Positions 1 to 8,480 of a DNA stretch of 64,000 bases are shown piece after piece (positions within the stretch are counted from its first letter, which is position 1; every line of letters begins with the position of its first letter). Under the pieces are notes generated by a model, which made no database searches, was not told the origin of the DNA, and saw nothing but the letters and a program-made list of their open reading frames with translations. Source of the DNA: Hymenobacter ginkgonis. GTDB lineage: Bacteria > Bacteroidota > Bacteroidia > Cytophagales > Hymenobacteraceae. The stretch lies in the NCBI RefSeq assembly GCF_009755225.1, contig NZ_WQKZ01000005.1:62001-126000 (forward strand). Reading direction: 5' to 3'. Position numbers and translations under genes: made by a program.

Positions 1-213
1 AATGTATACGCCATCGTCGGTGCGCGTGTAGGTAGTGTAATTGTTCTTCTTCAGGTAGCTCTGAATGGTATCGTCGTCGATGACGGCGTACTGGTCTTGG
101 TGCTCACGGGTAGCCCGCGTAATGGCGTTGTCGCCGCAGCTACTGAGGCCGCCGGCCGCCGTGAGCGCCAGCAACAGCACCGGCAAAAAGGAGAAAAGTT
201 GGCGTACGTTCAT
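1..213 (-). CDS. FKBP-like lipoprotein, N-terminal part only
   Basis: This gene runs off the left edge, so only the first 71 codons are visible, from the ATG at 213. The start encodes a lipoprotein signal: MNVRQ, a hydrophobic stretch, then the lipobox LSSC with the cysteine near residue 26, so the product is probably an envelope lipoprotein. The segment that follows (DTIQSYLKKNNYTTY, then GVYI) matches the linker just ahead of the FKBP domain in the complete gene next to it (LQEYLKKNNLTNAKK, then GVYYI). I infer a second, shorter FKBP-type peptidyl-prolyl isomerase arising by tandem duplication. The isomerase domain itself is outside the window, so its activity cannot be judged. Confidence 0.7.
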   Translation of the reverse strand, partial: MNVRQLFSFLPVLLLALTAAGGLSSCGDNAITRATREHQDQYAVIDDDTIQSYLKKNNYTTYTRTDDGVYI

Positions 214-298
214 AGAATAGGAAAGCCGGTAGCGAAAGCGGGTAACAAAACCGCCGCGCCAAGTGGCGCGGCGGCAAAGATAAAAATCAGGCAACGAA

Positions 299-1294
299 CT
301 ACTTCACGTCCGACAGCTCCACGTCGAAGCGCAGGGGCGAGTCGGCCGGAATAACGGGCGGCGAGCCTTGCTTGCCATACGCCAGCGACGATGGAATGAG
401 CAGCGTAGCCTTGCTGCCTTTGTTAAGCTGCGCTACCCCCTCATCCCAGCCCGGGATAACCTGGCCGCGGCCCAGCGGAAACGAGAACGGCTGCCCGCCG
501 TGCTTAGCCGACGAGTCAAACTCTTTGCCGTCGAGCAGTGAACCGCGGTATTGCACAGTCACCGTCTGGCCGGGCTTAGCCGTGGCGCCGGTGCCCGGCT
601 GCGTAATGATGTAGTAGACCCCGCCCGGCGTTTTCTTGGCGTTGGTCAGGTTGTTCTTCTTCAGGTATTCTTGCAGGGTAGCGTCGTCCTTTTTGTCCTG
701 TACCTCGGCGTAAGCGCGCATCTGGCGCTGCTGCTCGCCCATCATCTTCTGCTGGTCGGCCATAGCTTCGGCCATGGCTACCTCGCGGGTTTGCAGGGCT
801 ACCGCCTTCACGGTGAGCACAATGAAGTTGCCTTTTTTCTTCAGGTTGGCTGGGGCCAGCTGGTGGGCATTGCGCTTGTAGAGCGAGTCGGCATTGAAGC
901 GGAACACGCCGCTATCGCCGGGCTGGAGCAACGAGAAAGCTTCAGGCTCGGCGCCCAATTGCTTAGCAGCCAGCGCTTCGAGCGGAATACGCACGGGCAC
1001 GCCAAACTGGCGCTCGCGCGATTTCATCATCACCGAGTCGCCGGCAGTGCGGTACTCGATGTGAGCCGACATCACCTTGCCCACACGGTCCTTGTAGGTC
1101 GGGTCTTCGCCGCCCGCCACTTCGCGCGACTCGTATTTGCTGTTTACGTTCTTGAAAATCTTGTACTCCATCCCCGACTTAGTCTTGGTAAAGTCTGCGC
1201 CTTTATTGCACGAAGACAGGAAGGAAGCTGCGCTGAGCACACTGGCCGCCAGGACCAGCTGCCGGGCCGCGCCGGGCCGAAGAGAAAACTGCAT
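299..1294 (-). CDS. FKBP-type peptidyl-prolyl cis-trans isomerase lipoprotein
   Basis: A 331-residue lipoprotein isomerase that catalyses cis-trans isomerisation of prolyl bonds in envelope proteins. The first in-frame ATG that places a signal peptide at the N-terminus is at 1294; the longer reading frame adds 13 unlikely residues. The lipobox FLSSC puts the lipidated cysteine at residue 29. A canonical FKBP domain fills about residues 236-331 (VTVQYRGSL, GKEFDSS, FPLGRGQVIPGWDEG, LIPSSLAYG, FDVEL). The middle 200 residues look like a degenerate FKBP-like region, as in GldI-type gliding lipoproteins; that comparison is from memory. It probably forms an operon with the upstream phosphoesterase gene (41-bp gap) and the truncated downstream paralogue. 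Confidence 0.88.
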   Translation of the reverse strand: MQFSLRPGAARQLVLAASVLSAASFLSSCNKGADFTKTKSGMEYKIFKNVNSKYESREVAGGEDPTYKDRVGKVMSAHIEYRTAGDSVMMKSRERQFGVPVRIPLEALAAKQLGAEPEAFSLLQPGDSGVFRFNADSLYKRNAHQLAPANLKKKGNFIVLTVKAVALQTREVAMAEAMADQQKMMGEQQRQMRAYAEVQDKKDDATLQEYLKKNNLTNAKKTPGGVYYIITQPGTGATAKPGQTVTVQYRGSLLDGKEFDSSAKHGGQPFSFPLGRGQVIPGWDEGVAQLNKGSKATLLIPSSLAYGKQGSPPVIPADSPLRFDVELSDVK

Positions 1295-1335
1295 GAAAAC
1301 AGAAAGTTGGAATAAAGACGAATTCGGCCTCAAAG

Positions 1336-2391
1336 TTAGGCGATAGGGGGCGCAACCGCTACCGGCACGGCCGGCGTGCTCACGAGCTGTGCCTGATACT
1401 GGGGTAGCAGCCCCAAAAAGCGCTCTACAGTAGCGTCTAGCGACTGCTGGCTAATGCCGCCCGAGGCATTGTGGTGCCCGCCGCCCTCAAAATGGTTGCG
1501 CGAGAAGTCGCTCACCGAGAAGTCGCCCACCGAGCGGAACGAGATTTTAACGGCCGAGCCGCGGTCGATAAACACGGCCGCAAACACGATGCCTTCAATG
1601 CTCAGCGCGTAGTTCACAAGGCCTTCGGTGTCGCCGGTCTTGCTTTCGTACTCGCGCAGCTCCTCTTTGGTAACGGCGATGTAAGCGGTGTTGAACTCGC
1701 GGCGCACCACCAGCTTATCCTTCAGGATATAGCCTAGGAAGCGCAACCGAATTTCAGAATGCGAGTCGTAGATGCGGCGATGCACGGCCGCCAAGTCGAT
1801 GCCCGTGCTGAGCAGTTCGGCGATGATAAGGTGCACGTTGCGCGAGGTGCTGGGGTGCCGAAACGAGCCCGTATCGGTCATGATGCCCGCGTAGAGCGCC
1901 TCGCCCATGCCCTGGTCTACAAGCCCCTGGTCGCCGAGCGCGCGGATAATTTCAAAAATGATTTCGGCCGTAGCCGCCGCCTTGGGCTCCGAAAAGCTGA
2001 CGTCGGCAAAGTTTTCGGGGCGCTGGTGGTGGTCGATGAGCACCTTGGTGCCCGGCGCCTGCCGCACGTATTCGCCCAGTTCGTTGATGCGGCCAAGGCA
2101 ATTAAAATCGAGGCAAAAAATGACTTCGGCCCGGTTTACCAAGTCGCGTACTTGGCGCTCGTTTTGGCGTGGCTCGTACACCACTACCTCGTCGTTGCCC
2201 TGCATCCAATTCAGAAAAGCGGGGTAGTCGGAAGGCGTCACCACCGTCACAGAGTGGCCTTTTTTCTTGAGGTACGTGGCCCAAGCCAGCGACGAGCCCA
2301 GCGCATCGGCGTCGGGCTTATGATGCGTGGTAATAAAAATCTGCCGGGGCTGAGCCAGCAAAGTTTGCAGTTCGGCTATTGAAGGAAACAT
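1336..2391 (-). CDS. DHH-family phosphoesterase, NrnA-like
   Basis: A 351-residue cytoplasmic DHH/DHHA1 phosphoesterase of the NrnA type. These enzymes degrade very short oligoribonucleotides and dephosphorylate 3'-phosphoadenosine 5'-phosphate. The metal-binding motifs are in order: HHKPDADALGSS (residues 23-34), CLDFN, the DHH signature in LIDHHQRPE (about residue 117), and GIMTDTGSFRHP. The DHHA1 domain ends in GGGHHNASGG (about residues 305-314), which contacts substrate. The start is the ATG at 2391. It is the first gene of a probable minus-strand operon with the FKBP lipoproteins and diverges from ndk. Which substrate dominates in vivo cannot be told from the sequence. Confidence 0.9.
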   Translation of the reverse strand: MFPSIAELQTLLAQPRQIFITTHHKPDADALGSSLAWATYLKKKGHSVTVVTPSDYPAFLNWMQGNDEVVVYEPRQNERQVRDLVNRAEVIFCLDFNCLGRINELGEYVRQAPGTKVLIDHHQRPENFADVSFSEPKAAATAEIIFEIIRALGDQGLVDQGMGEALYAGIMTDTGSFRHPSTSRNVHLIIAELLSTGIDLAAVHRRIYDSHSEIRLRFLGYILKDKLVVRREFNTAYIAVTKEELREYESKTGDTEGLVNYALSIEGIVFAAVFIDRGSAVKISFRSVGDFSVSDFSRNHFEGGGHHNASGGISQQSLDATVERFLGLLPQYQAQLVSTPAVPVAVAPPIA

Positions 2392-2595
2392 CGACTACGT
2401 GAATGGCCTGCGAATGCGAAGAAAAGAGCGTTGGAATAATTTCCAGCGCAAACGGCCGGCAAAGGTCGGCATGAATTGGCGTTCAACACCCGAACCTGTC
2501 GGGAAGGTTCGGGCAAGTATCGCCCACACCGGCACTGTATAAGGAGGTTAAAAGCGCTTTGCTACCCCCAGCGCCGCGCCTGGGCATTATCCGCC

Positions 2596-2603
2596 TACCT
2601 TTG
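2596..2603 (+). promoter_or_regulatory. Probable -7 box of the ndk promoter
   Basis: TACCTTTG matches the Bacteroidota sigma-A -7 consensus TAnnTTTG and lies 26 bp ahead of the ndk ATG. I see no good TTTG at the usual 19-20 bp upstream spacing, so the upstream half of the promoter is weak or absent. Confidence 0.5.
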
Positions 2604-2629
2604 CGCCACCAACTAAAATTTTTAAAAGA

Positions 2630-3037
2630 ATGGCAACCAATCGCACCTTCACGATGATTAAGCCCGACGCAGTGGCCGAAAATCACATCGGCGGCATCCT
2701 GAGCATGATTGAGCAGGGCGGCTTCCGCATCGTGGAGCTTCAAAAAGTAGCGCTCACTCCCGAGCGCGCCGGCCAGTTTTATGCCGTGCATAAAGAGCGT
2801 CCGTTCTACAACGACCTCGTGACCTATATGTCGAGCGGCCCCATCGTGGCAGCCATCCTCGAGAAAGACAACGCTGTAGCCGACTTCCGCACCCTCATTG
2901 GTGCCACTAACCCGGCCAATGCCGAAGAAGGCACCATTCGTAAAAAGTACGCCAAGAGCATCGAAGCCAATGCTGTGCACGGCTCCGACTCCGACGAGAA
3001 TGCGCAGATTGAAGGCGAGTTCTTCTTCAGTAAGTAA
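2630..3037 (+). CDS. ndk: Nucleoside diphosphate kinase
   Basis: A 135-residue nucleoside diphosphate kinase, which transfers the gamma phosphate of ATP to other (d)NDPs and so balances nucleotide pools. The family signatures are intact: FTMIKPDAV at the N-terminus and NAVHGSDS near the C-terminus, where His117 is the residue that is transiently phosphorylated. The length is typical for the family. It is a single-gene unit: a TAnnTTTG box lies upstream and a strong hairpin (3067-3100) follows the stop codon. Confidence 0.97.
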   Translation: MATNRTFTMIKPDAVAENHIGGILSMIEQGGFRIVELQKVALTPERAGQFYAVHKERPFYNDLVTYMSSGPIVAAILEKDNAVADFRTLIGATNPANAEEGTIRKKYAKSIEANAVHGSDSDENAQIEGEFFFSK

Positions 3038-3066
3038 GCCCTACCCTCTCACCGGGATTGAAGCTA

Positions 3067-3100
3067 AAAAAGCCGCTCTGCATCGTGCAGAGCGGCTTTT
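3067..3100. terminator. Bidirectional terminator between ndk and the AAA gene
   Basis: A perfect inverted repeat, AAAAGCCGCTCTGCA / TGCAGAGCGGCTTTT with a TCG loop. It has an A-tract on the left and a T-tract on the right, so it can stop transcripts from both convergent genes. Confidence 0.88.
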
Positions 3101-3157
3101 CCTTTATACCTAAACCAGACTTATTTTATACCTTTTTTGTATTGTCGGGCTTACTTT

Positions 3158-4258
3158 TCAGCGGTTAAAGCCAATGCGGCCCGCGTTTTTCGGCTCACTC
3201 ACGAAGGTAATCTCCTCGCGGTTGTAGATGTCGGCCAGGGTGGTAGCTTCGGTAATAGGAGCCGTTTGGCCGAGCACCGTGGCCAAAGCTTGTGCTTTGG
3301 GCTGCGTCAAGGCTTCAAAAGCATAAGAAGCAATGAGGCGGCCCTTGCGCAGCAACGCCTTGTCGATGCGGGCTAGGTCGGCGTTGAATGTGCAAATAAT
3401 CTGAATGTGGAAGCCGTCAGATAGCAGGCCATCGCTCAGGTTGAGCAGGTTGCTGACGGCGTTGCTGCCGCTGGCGTCGCGCTTGGTAAGCAGCTCCTCG
3501 GCATCCTCAATGAGCAGGATGGAGTTGGTATTATCGTGCAGCAGGTTGATAAACTCTGGGTCGGCGATGCGCAGCGCCAGGTTGGGCGGAATAAACAGTT
3601 TGGGCTTATCCGTAAGGCCGCACAAGTGGCGGATGTAGCTGGTTTTGCCGGTGCCAGGTGGGCCGTGCAAAATAACCAAACCCTTGTCATCCTGCTTTTG
3701 CAAGCGCTTCACAATGGCCTCGTGCACGGGTGGTAGGTCGTCGTTGTAGTGCAGGGCCAGGTCTAGGGCCGGAATTTTGAGGGGTAGGGGCGAAAAGTCC
3801 AGGTCCTTATTAGCCAGCCGCAGCACCTTAATACGCTGCCGCTCTACTTGCCCCTTGGCCAACTGCGCCAAGAGCAGCGCCCGCACCTGGGCCAGCTGCG
3901 CAGCATCGGTGTGGGCTGAGTAAAAGAGCTGCGCGCCCTGGTCGCCGTACGTGCCTTGGGCATCGAACAGCAGCAATAAGTGCGGGCCCGGCCGCAGCGC
4001 GTAGAAGTTTAGCTCGGGCTCTTTCTCGACTTCCTCTATGAACACCGAGTGCACCACAGTTGCCTGGTCGAGGTCGCAGAGCTTGGCTAACTCTTGCCAC
4101 ACTGTTTTGGTGGCTTCGGCCGTAGCCAGCTGATAGGTTTCGTGCAGTGGCAGCACGCCAAAGGTGGCGTAAAACCACTTGGTTGGCACAAAATCACCGT
4201 AGGCAGTGAAGGTAGCCGACAGGTCGGGAGTAGCCGCCGGGGTCGGAGTGGGCATCAT
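3158..4258 (-). CDS. AAA-type ATPase of unknown function
   Basis: A 366-residue protein with a C-terminal AAA ATPase domain. The Walker A motif GPPGTGKTS sits near residue 207 and is followed by IRHLCGL. The Walker B motif is SILLIEDAEELL, with a Sensor-1-like CTFNAD and an arginine-finger-like DKALLRKGRL. The N-terminal 180 residues carry no family I recognise. ATG codons occur at 4258 and 4255; the TTG at 4267 is less likely. The spacing of Walker B and Sensor 1 resembles the BCS1/FtsH-like AAA group, but no protease or membrane segment is present, so a remodelling role is only a guess. It is transcribed convergently with ndk. Confidence 0.8.
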   Translation of the reverse strand: MMPTPTPAATPDLSATFTAYGDFVPTKWFYATFGVLPLHETYQLATAEATKTVWQELAKLCDLDQATVVHSVFIEEVEKEPELNFYALRPGPHLLLLFDAQGTYGDQGAQLFYSAHTDAAQLAQVRALLLAQLAKGQVERQRIKVLRLANKDLDFSPLPLKIPALDLALHYNDDLPPVHEAIVKRLQKQDDKGLVILHGPPGTGKTSYIRHLCGLTDKPKLFIPPNLALRIADPEFINLLHDNTNSILLIEDAEELLTKRDASGSNAVSNLLNLSDGLLSDGFHIQIICTFNADLARIDKALLRKGRLIASYAFEALTQPKAQALATVLGQTAPITEATTLADIYNREEITFVSEPKNAGRIGFNR

Positions 4259-4388
4259 AACTAACAATACGCGCTAAAAATAAGGTAGAGCCTGGGGCGG
4301 GGGGTAGGGGGCGTGGCCGCCCAGAACCAGAAGCTTCTAAAAGTCAAAAAAGCGCTTTCGCCGGTTTGGGCACGCTGGTGCGCACCAG

Positions 4389-5672
4389 TTACGCCGGCTC
4401 GGCCGATAAACGGGACTCAGGCTGAGGGTTTTCAGCTACCTGCGGGGCGTGCTTGTGCTTGAAAATGAAGACGAACAGCACCGCAATAACCAGTGCATAC
4501 GCCGCAAATGCCAACCATATGCCGTGCCAGTCCTTATTGCCCGCAGCGTCGGTGAAGTAATTCTGGATGACGATGCCGCTTACCGAACTGCCCAGCACGG
4601 CCCCGAACCCATTGGTCATCATCATGAATAGCCCCTGGGCACTGGCCCGAATGCTAGGTTGCGTCTGCGTTTCGACAAACAGCGAGCCCGAAATATTAAA
4701 AAAGTCGAAGGCCATGCCGTACACAATACACGAGAGAATAATCATCCATAGGCCACCGCTGGGGTTGCCATAAGCCAGCAGGCCGAAGCGCAATACCCAG
4801 GCAATCATACTAAATAGCATCACCTGCTTGATGCCGAAGCGCCGCAAAAAGAAGGGGATAGCCAAGATAAACAGCGTTTCGGAAATCTGCGAAATCGACA
4901 TGATGAACGCCGGGTGCTGCACCGACAGCGTATCGCGGTAAGCTGGCACTTTGTCGAAGTCGTGCAGGAAGGTGTCGCCGTAAGCGTTGGTGAGCTGCAA
5001 AGCGGCCCCAAGTAGCAGGGCGAAGGCGAAGAAGGTAGCCAGTTTGCGGTCGCGCAGCAGCGCAAACGACTTTAGGCCCAGTGCATCAACCAGCGAGCGG
5101 CCCGATACGCCTTGGGAGGGCGGCGGGCACTTGGGCAGGGTAAACGAGTACACGCCCAGCAGCAGCGCCGCGCCGGCGGCTACGTAAAACTGATTGGCCG
5201 ATTTTTCGAACCCCAAAAATGTAACGGTCCACATGGCCGCAATGAAACCAATGGTGCCCCACACGCGGATAGGGGGGTAGTCTTTCACCACATCCAAGCC
5301 TTCGCCCTTCAGCACCGAGTACGACACGGCAATGGACAGCGCCAGCGTAGGCATGTAGAAAATCATGTTCAGCAGGATGACCCAGAAGAACATGTTGGGG
5401 TCGGTAACAAAGGGAATGGTGCAGAGTACCACGCCTCCCAGCAAGTGCAGCACGCCGTAAAGCTTCTCGGCGTTCACCCACTTATCGGCCACAATGCCCA
5501 TGAGCGAGGGCATAAAAATGGAGGCGATGCCCATGGTGGAGAAAATGGCCCCAAACTGCGCGCCCGACCAGTGCTTGGTTTGAAACCAGTACGCACCAAT
5601 CGTAATCAGCCACGCACCCCAGATAAAGAACTGTAAGAAACTCAGTACTATCAGGCGCAATTTGGTATTCAT
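4389..5672 (-). CDS. Nucleoside:H+ symporter, MFS (NupG/XapB-like)
   Basis: A 427-residue inner-membrane protein with about 12 hydrophobic segments and the features of the nucleoside:H+ symporter family (NupG/XapB). It begins MNTKLRLIVLSFLQFFIWGAW, a family-typical start, then FGAIFSTMGIASIFMPSLMGIVADKW. It would import nucleosides using the proton gradient. It ends in a charged cytoplasmic tail (FIFKHKHAPQ). The ATG at 5672 is preceded by about 100 bp free of genes. It stands alone on the minus strand. Substrate specificity cannot be read from the sequence; a sugar or peptide relative of the same fold is possible but less likely. Confidence 0.82.
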   Translation of the reverse strand: MNTKLRLIVLSFLQFFIWGAWLITIGAYWFQTKHWSGAQFGAIFSTMGIASIFMPSLMGIVADKWVNAEKLYGVLHLLGGVVLCTIPFVTDPNMFFWVILLNMIFYMPTLALSIAVSYSVLKGEGLDVVKDYPPIRVWGTIGFIAAMWTVTFLGFEKSANQFYVAAGAALLLGVYSFTLPKCPPPSQGVSGRSLVDALGLKSFALLRDRKLATFFAFALLLGAALQLTNAYGDTFLHDFDKVPAYRDTLSVQHPAFIMSISQISETLFILAIPFFLRRFGIKQVMLFSMIAWVLRFGLLAYGNPSGGLWMIILSCIVYGMAFDFFNISGSLFVETQTQPSIRASAQGLFMMMTNGFGAVLGSSVSGIVIQNYFTDAAGNKDWHGIWLAFAAYALVIAVLFVFIFKHKHAPQVAENPQPESRLSAEPA

Positions 5673-5802
5673 GCGGGCTTAGATTTAACGTTTGAGAGGG
5701 AGGCTTTTGCGCCTAAAGTTACACTAATTTTTGCAGGTGCCGCGCAAGGCGCATCGCATAGCCCTAACACTATTTAGCCGCTGGCTAGCTCAGAATGGGC
5801 CG

Positions 5803-5835
5803 CAAAAAAGCCCTCCTGCACCAAGCAGGAGGGCA
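5803..5835 (-). terminator. Rho-independent terminator after sodA
   Basis: Stem GCCCTCCTGC / GCAGGAGGGC with a short ACCAA loop. On the minus strand it is followed by a run of six T, just downstream of the sodA stop. Confidence 0.85.
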
Positions 5836-5862
5836 TTAAAGCTACTATCAAATGGCTAGGCA

Positions 5863-6471
5863 CTACGCCGCTGCGGCATAGCGCTTGTTCACTTCCTCCC
5901 AGTTGATGAGGTTGAAGAAGGCCGCGATATAATCGGGGCGGCGGTTCTGGTACTTGAGGTAGTAAGCGTGCTCCCACACGTCGAGGCCCAAGATAGGAGT
6001 GCCTTTGCAGCCGGCGTCGGGCATCAGTGGGTTGTCTTGGTTCGGGGTCGAGCAAATTTGCAGCGAGCCATCGGGCTGCTTGCACAGCCACGCCCAGCCC
6101 GAGCCAAAGCGCGTGGTAGCGGCCTTGGTAAATTCAGTTTTGAAGTTGTCGTACGAGCCAAAAGCCTCCGTGATTTTGTCGGCTACTGCGCCAGTAGGCT
6201 GGCCGCCGCCGTTAGGCGACAGGATGGTCCAGAATAGCGAGTGGTTCCAATGGCCGCCGCCGTTGTTGCGCACCGCCGGGGCCGCTGCCGCAATGTTGTG
6301 CAAAATCTCCTCTAGGCTCTGGCTTTCCATTGCCGTGCCAGCAATGGCCGCGTTGAGGTTAGTTACGTAGGCCTGGTGGTGCTTGGTATGGTGAATTTCC
6401 ATCGTTTGCGCGTCAAACGTAGGTTCGAGGGCGTCGTAAGCATACGGCAACTTGGGCAGTTCAAAAGCCAT
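5863..6471 (-). CDS. sodA: Superoxide dismutase, Fe/Mn type
   Basis: A 202-residue superoxide dismutase, which converts superoxide to oxygen and hydrogen peroxide. Metal ligands are visible: His27 in [11 protein letters not shown], the histidine in [10 protein letters not shown], and Asp and His in [18 protein letters not shown]. The start [17 protein letters not shown] is typical. There is no signal peptide, so it acts in the cytoplasm. The residues near [10 protein letters not shown] look closer to the Mn or cambialistic type, but metal choice cannot be decided by eye. A terminator follows the gene; tadA lies about 100 bp upstream on the same strand. Confidence 0.96.
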   Translation of the reverse strand: MAFELPKLPYAYDALEPTFDAQTMEIHHTKHHQAYVTNLNAAIAGTAMESQSLEEILHNIAAAAPAVRNNGGGHWNHSLFWTILSPNGGGQPTGAVADKITEAFGSYDNFKTEFTKAATTRFGSGWAWLCKQPDGSLQICSTPNQDNPLMPDAGCKGTPILGLDVWEHAYYLKYQNRRPDYIAAFFNLINWEEVNKRYAAAA

Positions 6472-6571
6472 GGTGTGGGTGTTTTAAAGTGAAAAATGGG
6501 TAGGTTAGCAGTATAACCCCCAACCGGCCGCCGGGGTTACGGCGGCCCGCGGGGCGCGCCCCAAATGTAGC

Positions 6572-7027
6572 CTACCCCCGCTTCATCCGAAAAAACTCCT
6601 GCATCAGGGCCGCGCATTCGGCGGCGCACACCTGCGCCCGCACCTTGGTGCGTGGGTGCAGTAGCCCCAGGCTGTGGCGCTGGTAGCCAGTTTTAGGCTC
6701 GGCGGTGCCAAATACTACCCCCCCCAGTTGGGCCCAGGCACTGGCGCCGGCGCACATCACGCAGGGCTCGACCGTCACGTAGAGCGTGCAATCGGTGAGG
6801 TATTTATTTCCTAAAAAGTTGGCGGCCGCCGTGATGGCCAGCATTTCGGCGTGGGCTGTTACGTCGCGCAGCTGCTCGGTCTGGTTATAGCCGCGGCCAA
6901 TTATTTCCCCGTCAAGCACTACCACGGCGCCAATGGGAATTTCGCCTACCGCCAGCGCCCGGCGCGCCTCGGCCAGCGCTTGGCGCATAAAGTAGTCGTC
7001 GCCGAGTAGGAGAGGGGGAGGGGGCAT
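6572..7027 (-). CDS. tadA: tRNA adenosine(34) deaminase
   Basis: A 151-residue zinc-dependent deaminase that converts adenosine 34 of tRNA-Arg(ACG) to inosine. The catalytic motif is HAEM with His59 and Glu61. The zinc cysteines are in PCVMC (Cys89, Cys92). The N-terminus DYFMRQALAEARRAL matches the TadA family. A paralogous cytidine or guanine deaminase is possible, but the PCVMCAGA context favours TadA. It starts 5 bp after the upstream secreted-protein gene on the same strand, so the two are probably co-transcribed. Confidence 0.9.
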   Translation of the reverse strand: MPPPPLLLGDDYFMRQALAEARRALAVGEIPIGAVVVLDGEIIGRGYNQTEQLRDVTAHAEMLAITAAANFLGNKYLTDCTLYVTVEPCVMCAGASAWAQLGGVVFGTAEPKTGYQRHSLGLLHPRTKVRAQVCAAECAALMQEFFRMKRG

Positions 7028-7032
7028 TGGGC

Positions 7033-7578
7033 CTATTTTAGGCTAATGTCGCTCAGGGCGGCTTGGGCCACCGGCCGCCATTGGGCTTGCTCTTCGGCTG
7101 GGGCCGAGAAGGAAAAAATGTACAGCTGCTCGCCCTGCACGGCGTACTCGATAAACTCGTACTTCTTAAGTGGCGCCAGAGCGGCGGCGCGGCGCGAGTC
7201 GTTGAGCGTCGAGATGAATTCGAGCGCCACGAAGTCGCGGCCATTCACTTTGCGTACCTCCTGGGTCAGAAACTCGACCTTCGTATACAGGCGCTGCACG
7301 CTGGCTTTGTACATAGGCAGCAGCACGTTGTAGTCGGGCCCGAAGGTAGTAGGCCGCACCGATACGCTATAGTCCGTGCGTCCGTTGGGGCTGCTGAACA
7401 CCGCCAAGGGCTTGCGCGGCGACGGAAACTTCATCGCAATGCCTTCGTCCGGCAGTGGCGTAAAGCCTTGCGGCACTCCTACTGTGAGGCCCGGTGCTAG
7501 CTTCGTTGAGGTCAGTTTGGGCTTCGGGCCAAAACTGGTGAGGGCAAGCAGCGCGCAGAGCAGGGGTAGGGTTTTCAT
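7033..7578 (-). CDS. Hypothetical secreted protein
   Basis: A 181-residue protein that I do not recognise. From the ATG at 7578 it has a short signal peptide (MKTLPLLCALLALTSFG) and then a soluble domain with motifs GLTVGVPQGFTPLPDEGIAMKFPSPRKPLAVF and YAVQGEQLYIFSFSAPAEEQAQWRPVAQAAL. The pattern resembles small exported stress-type domains (PsbP-like or DUF1795-like), an impression rather than a match. The reading frame extends upstream to 7770, but that part lies inside a palindromic repeat (7661-7762), so the later start is preferred. It ends 5 bp before tadA. Confidence 0.6.
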   Translation of the reverse strand: MKTLPLLCALLALTSFGPKPKLTSTKLAPGLTVGVPQGFTPLPDEGIAMKFPSPRKPLAVFSSPNGRTDYSVSVRPTTFGPDYNVLLPMYKASVQRLYTKVEFLTQEVRKVNGRDFVALEFISTLNDSRRAAALAPLKKYEFIEYAVQGEQLYIFSFSAPAEEQAQWRPVAQAALSDISLK

Positions 7579-7660
7579 AAGCAGCGGCAAAAATACGGGA
7601 GGTTGAAGAAAGCAGATAAGGGTAGGGGAGGCGCTGCAGGCACTGAAAGGCGAAAAAACT

Positions 7661-7762
7661 AGAACGTCATGCTGAGCCTTAGCGAAGCATCGCGCTCGCA
7701 TCGTTGGATTACTAACCCAGCGGCGCGAGCGCGATGCCTCGGCAGGCTCAGCATGACGTTCT
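7661..7762. repeat. Palindromic intergenic element, copy 1
   Basis: The outer arms are AGAACGTCATGCTGAGCC and its reverse complement. They are followed inward by a mismatched stretch and then a second matched block, GCATCGCGCTCGC. The centre is about 22 bp. It belongs to the same family as the elements at 34348, 38643, 39526 and 48761. Confidence 0.9.
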
Positions 7763-7808
7763 TTTACCAAAGAGACGGGCAGGCTAAAGCAGGTCCGCCG
7801 GCTGCTTG

Positions 7809-8249
7809 CTAGCGGCGCACTACGGTCGGGTACTTTATGCGCACCTTCTTCCAGTATACATAGTTGCCCGTTTTGGCTTCTACCAAGTAGGTGCCCGCCG
7901 AGATGTGGCCCAGGTCAACCGGCTCACCAGTGTTGTTTTGGGGGTCAAGCTCTTGCTGGTACACCACCTTTTTCTGGTAGTCGGTCATTACGAGCGTGCC
8001 TGGCTTGGTAAATTGCTGCGTGAAGCTCAGCATCACGCTGTTAGAATTGGGCTTCGGGAAAATGTCGATGCCCGAAAGCGTTTCCACGCGCTTTATAGGG
8101 CCATCGAGCGTAACGGCCGGGGCCTCGCCCTTGGTTTTGATTTCGGTACCGCCGTCATACTTGTTTTTGGTCTTGACTTTGGTTTGGGCCTGGGCCGCGC
8201 CGGCCGTGAGCAAAGCGGCCGCTAGGGCCAGCGAGGGAAGAAGTTTCAT
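7809..8249 (-). CDS. Small secreted protein resembling a T9SS sorting domain
   Basis: A 146-residue exported protein with a signal peptide (MKLLPSLALAAALLTAGAAQAQ). The mature part resembles a lone type IX secretion C-terminal sorting domain. DIFPKPNSNSVMLSF is close to the usual YPNP start, LVMTDYQKKVVYQQELD matches the central strand, and the end ISAGTYLVEAKTGNYVYWKKVRIKY matches the final G-x-Y-x-V strands. Such domains normally sit at the end of a large secreted cargo protein, but here there is only a lysine/threonine-rich stretch of about 40 residues ahead of it. It may be a free surface-displayed domain or simply an immunoglobulin-like fold of other use. Confidence 0.6.
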   Translation of the reverse strand: MKLLPSLALAAALLTAGAAQAQTKVKTKNKYDGGTEIKTKGEAPAVTLDGPIKRVETLSGIDIFPKPNSNSVMLSFTQQFTKPGTLVMTDYQKKVVYQQELDPQNNTGEPVDLGHISAGTYLVEAKTGNYVYWKKVRIKYPTVVRR

Positions 8250-8412
8250 GGTCGAAAAAAGGGGTGAAGGAGGCGAAGAAACGCCCTCCCTACCCCCTTA
8301 TGCATACTCCGTACCAAACTGGCCGCCGACTATTTTGTCTGCTTCTGCCGCGCCGCCCTTAAAGAGGCGTTATTTTCGCCCCTGAAAAACTGTAGCTACT
8401 GCCAAGCTATTT

Positions 8413-8453
8413 CGGCCCTACCCCCCTGGCCAGCCGCCAGGGGGGTAGGGCCG
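8413..8453. other. Perfect 18-bp inverted repeat ahead of aspS
   Basis: Arms CGGCCCTACCCCCCTGGC and GCCAGGGGGGTAGGGCCG surround a 5-base loop and end 28 bp before the aspS ATG. It could be a 5'-leader hairpin or an attenuator-like structure. There is no T-run after it on the plus strand. Both arms contain the over-represented GGGGTAG/CTACCCC word. Confidence 0.7.
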
Positions 8454-8480
8454 AGGCAACCGCAGCCGGCAAACCTACTT

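Noticed and set aside
551-1315. Long plus-strand open frame (254 codons) opposite the FKBP gene
   Set aside because: No recognisable domain, histidine- and leucine-rich composition expected from the complement of a GC-rich gene, and it lies wholly inside a well-supported minus-strand gene.
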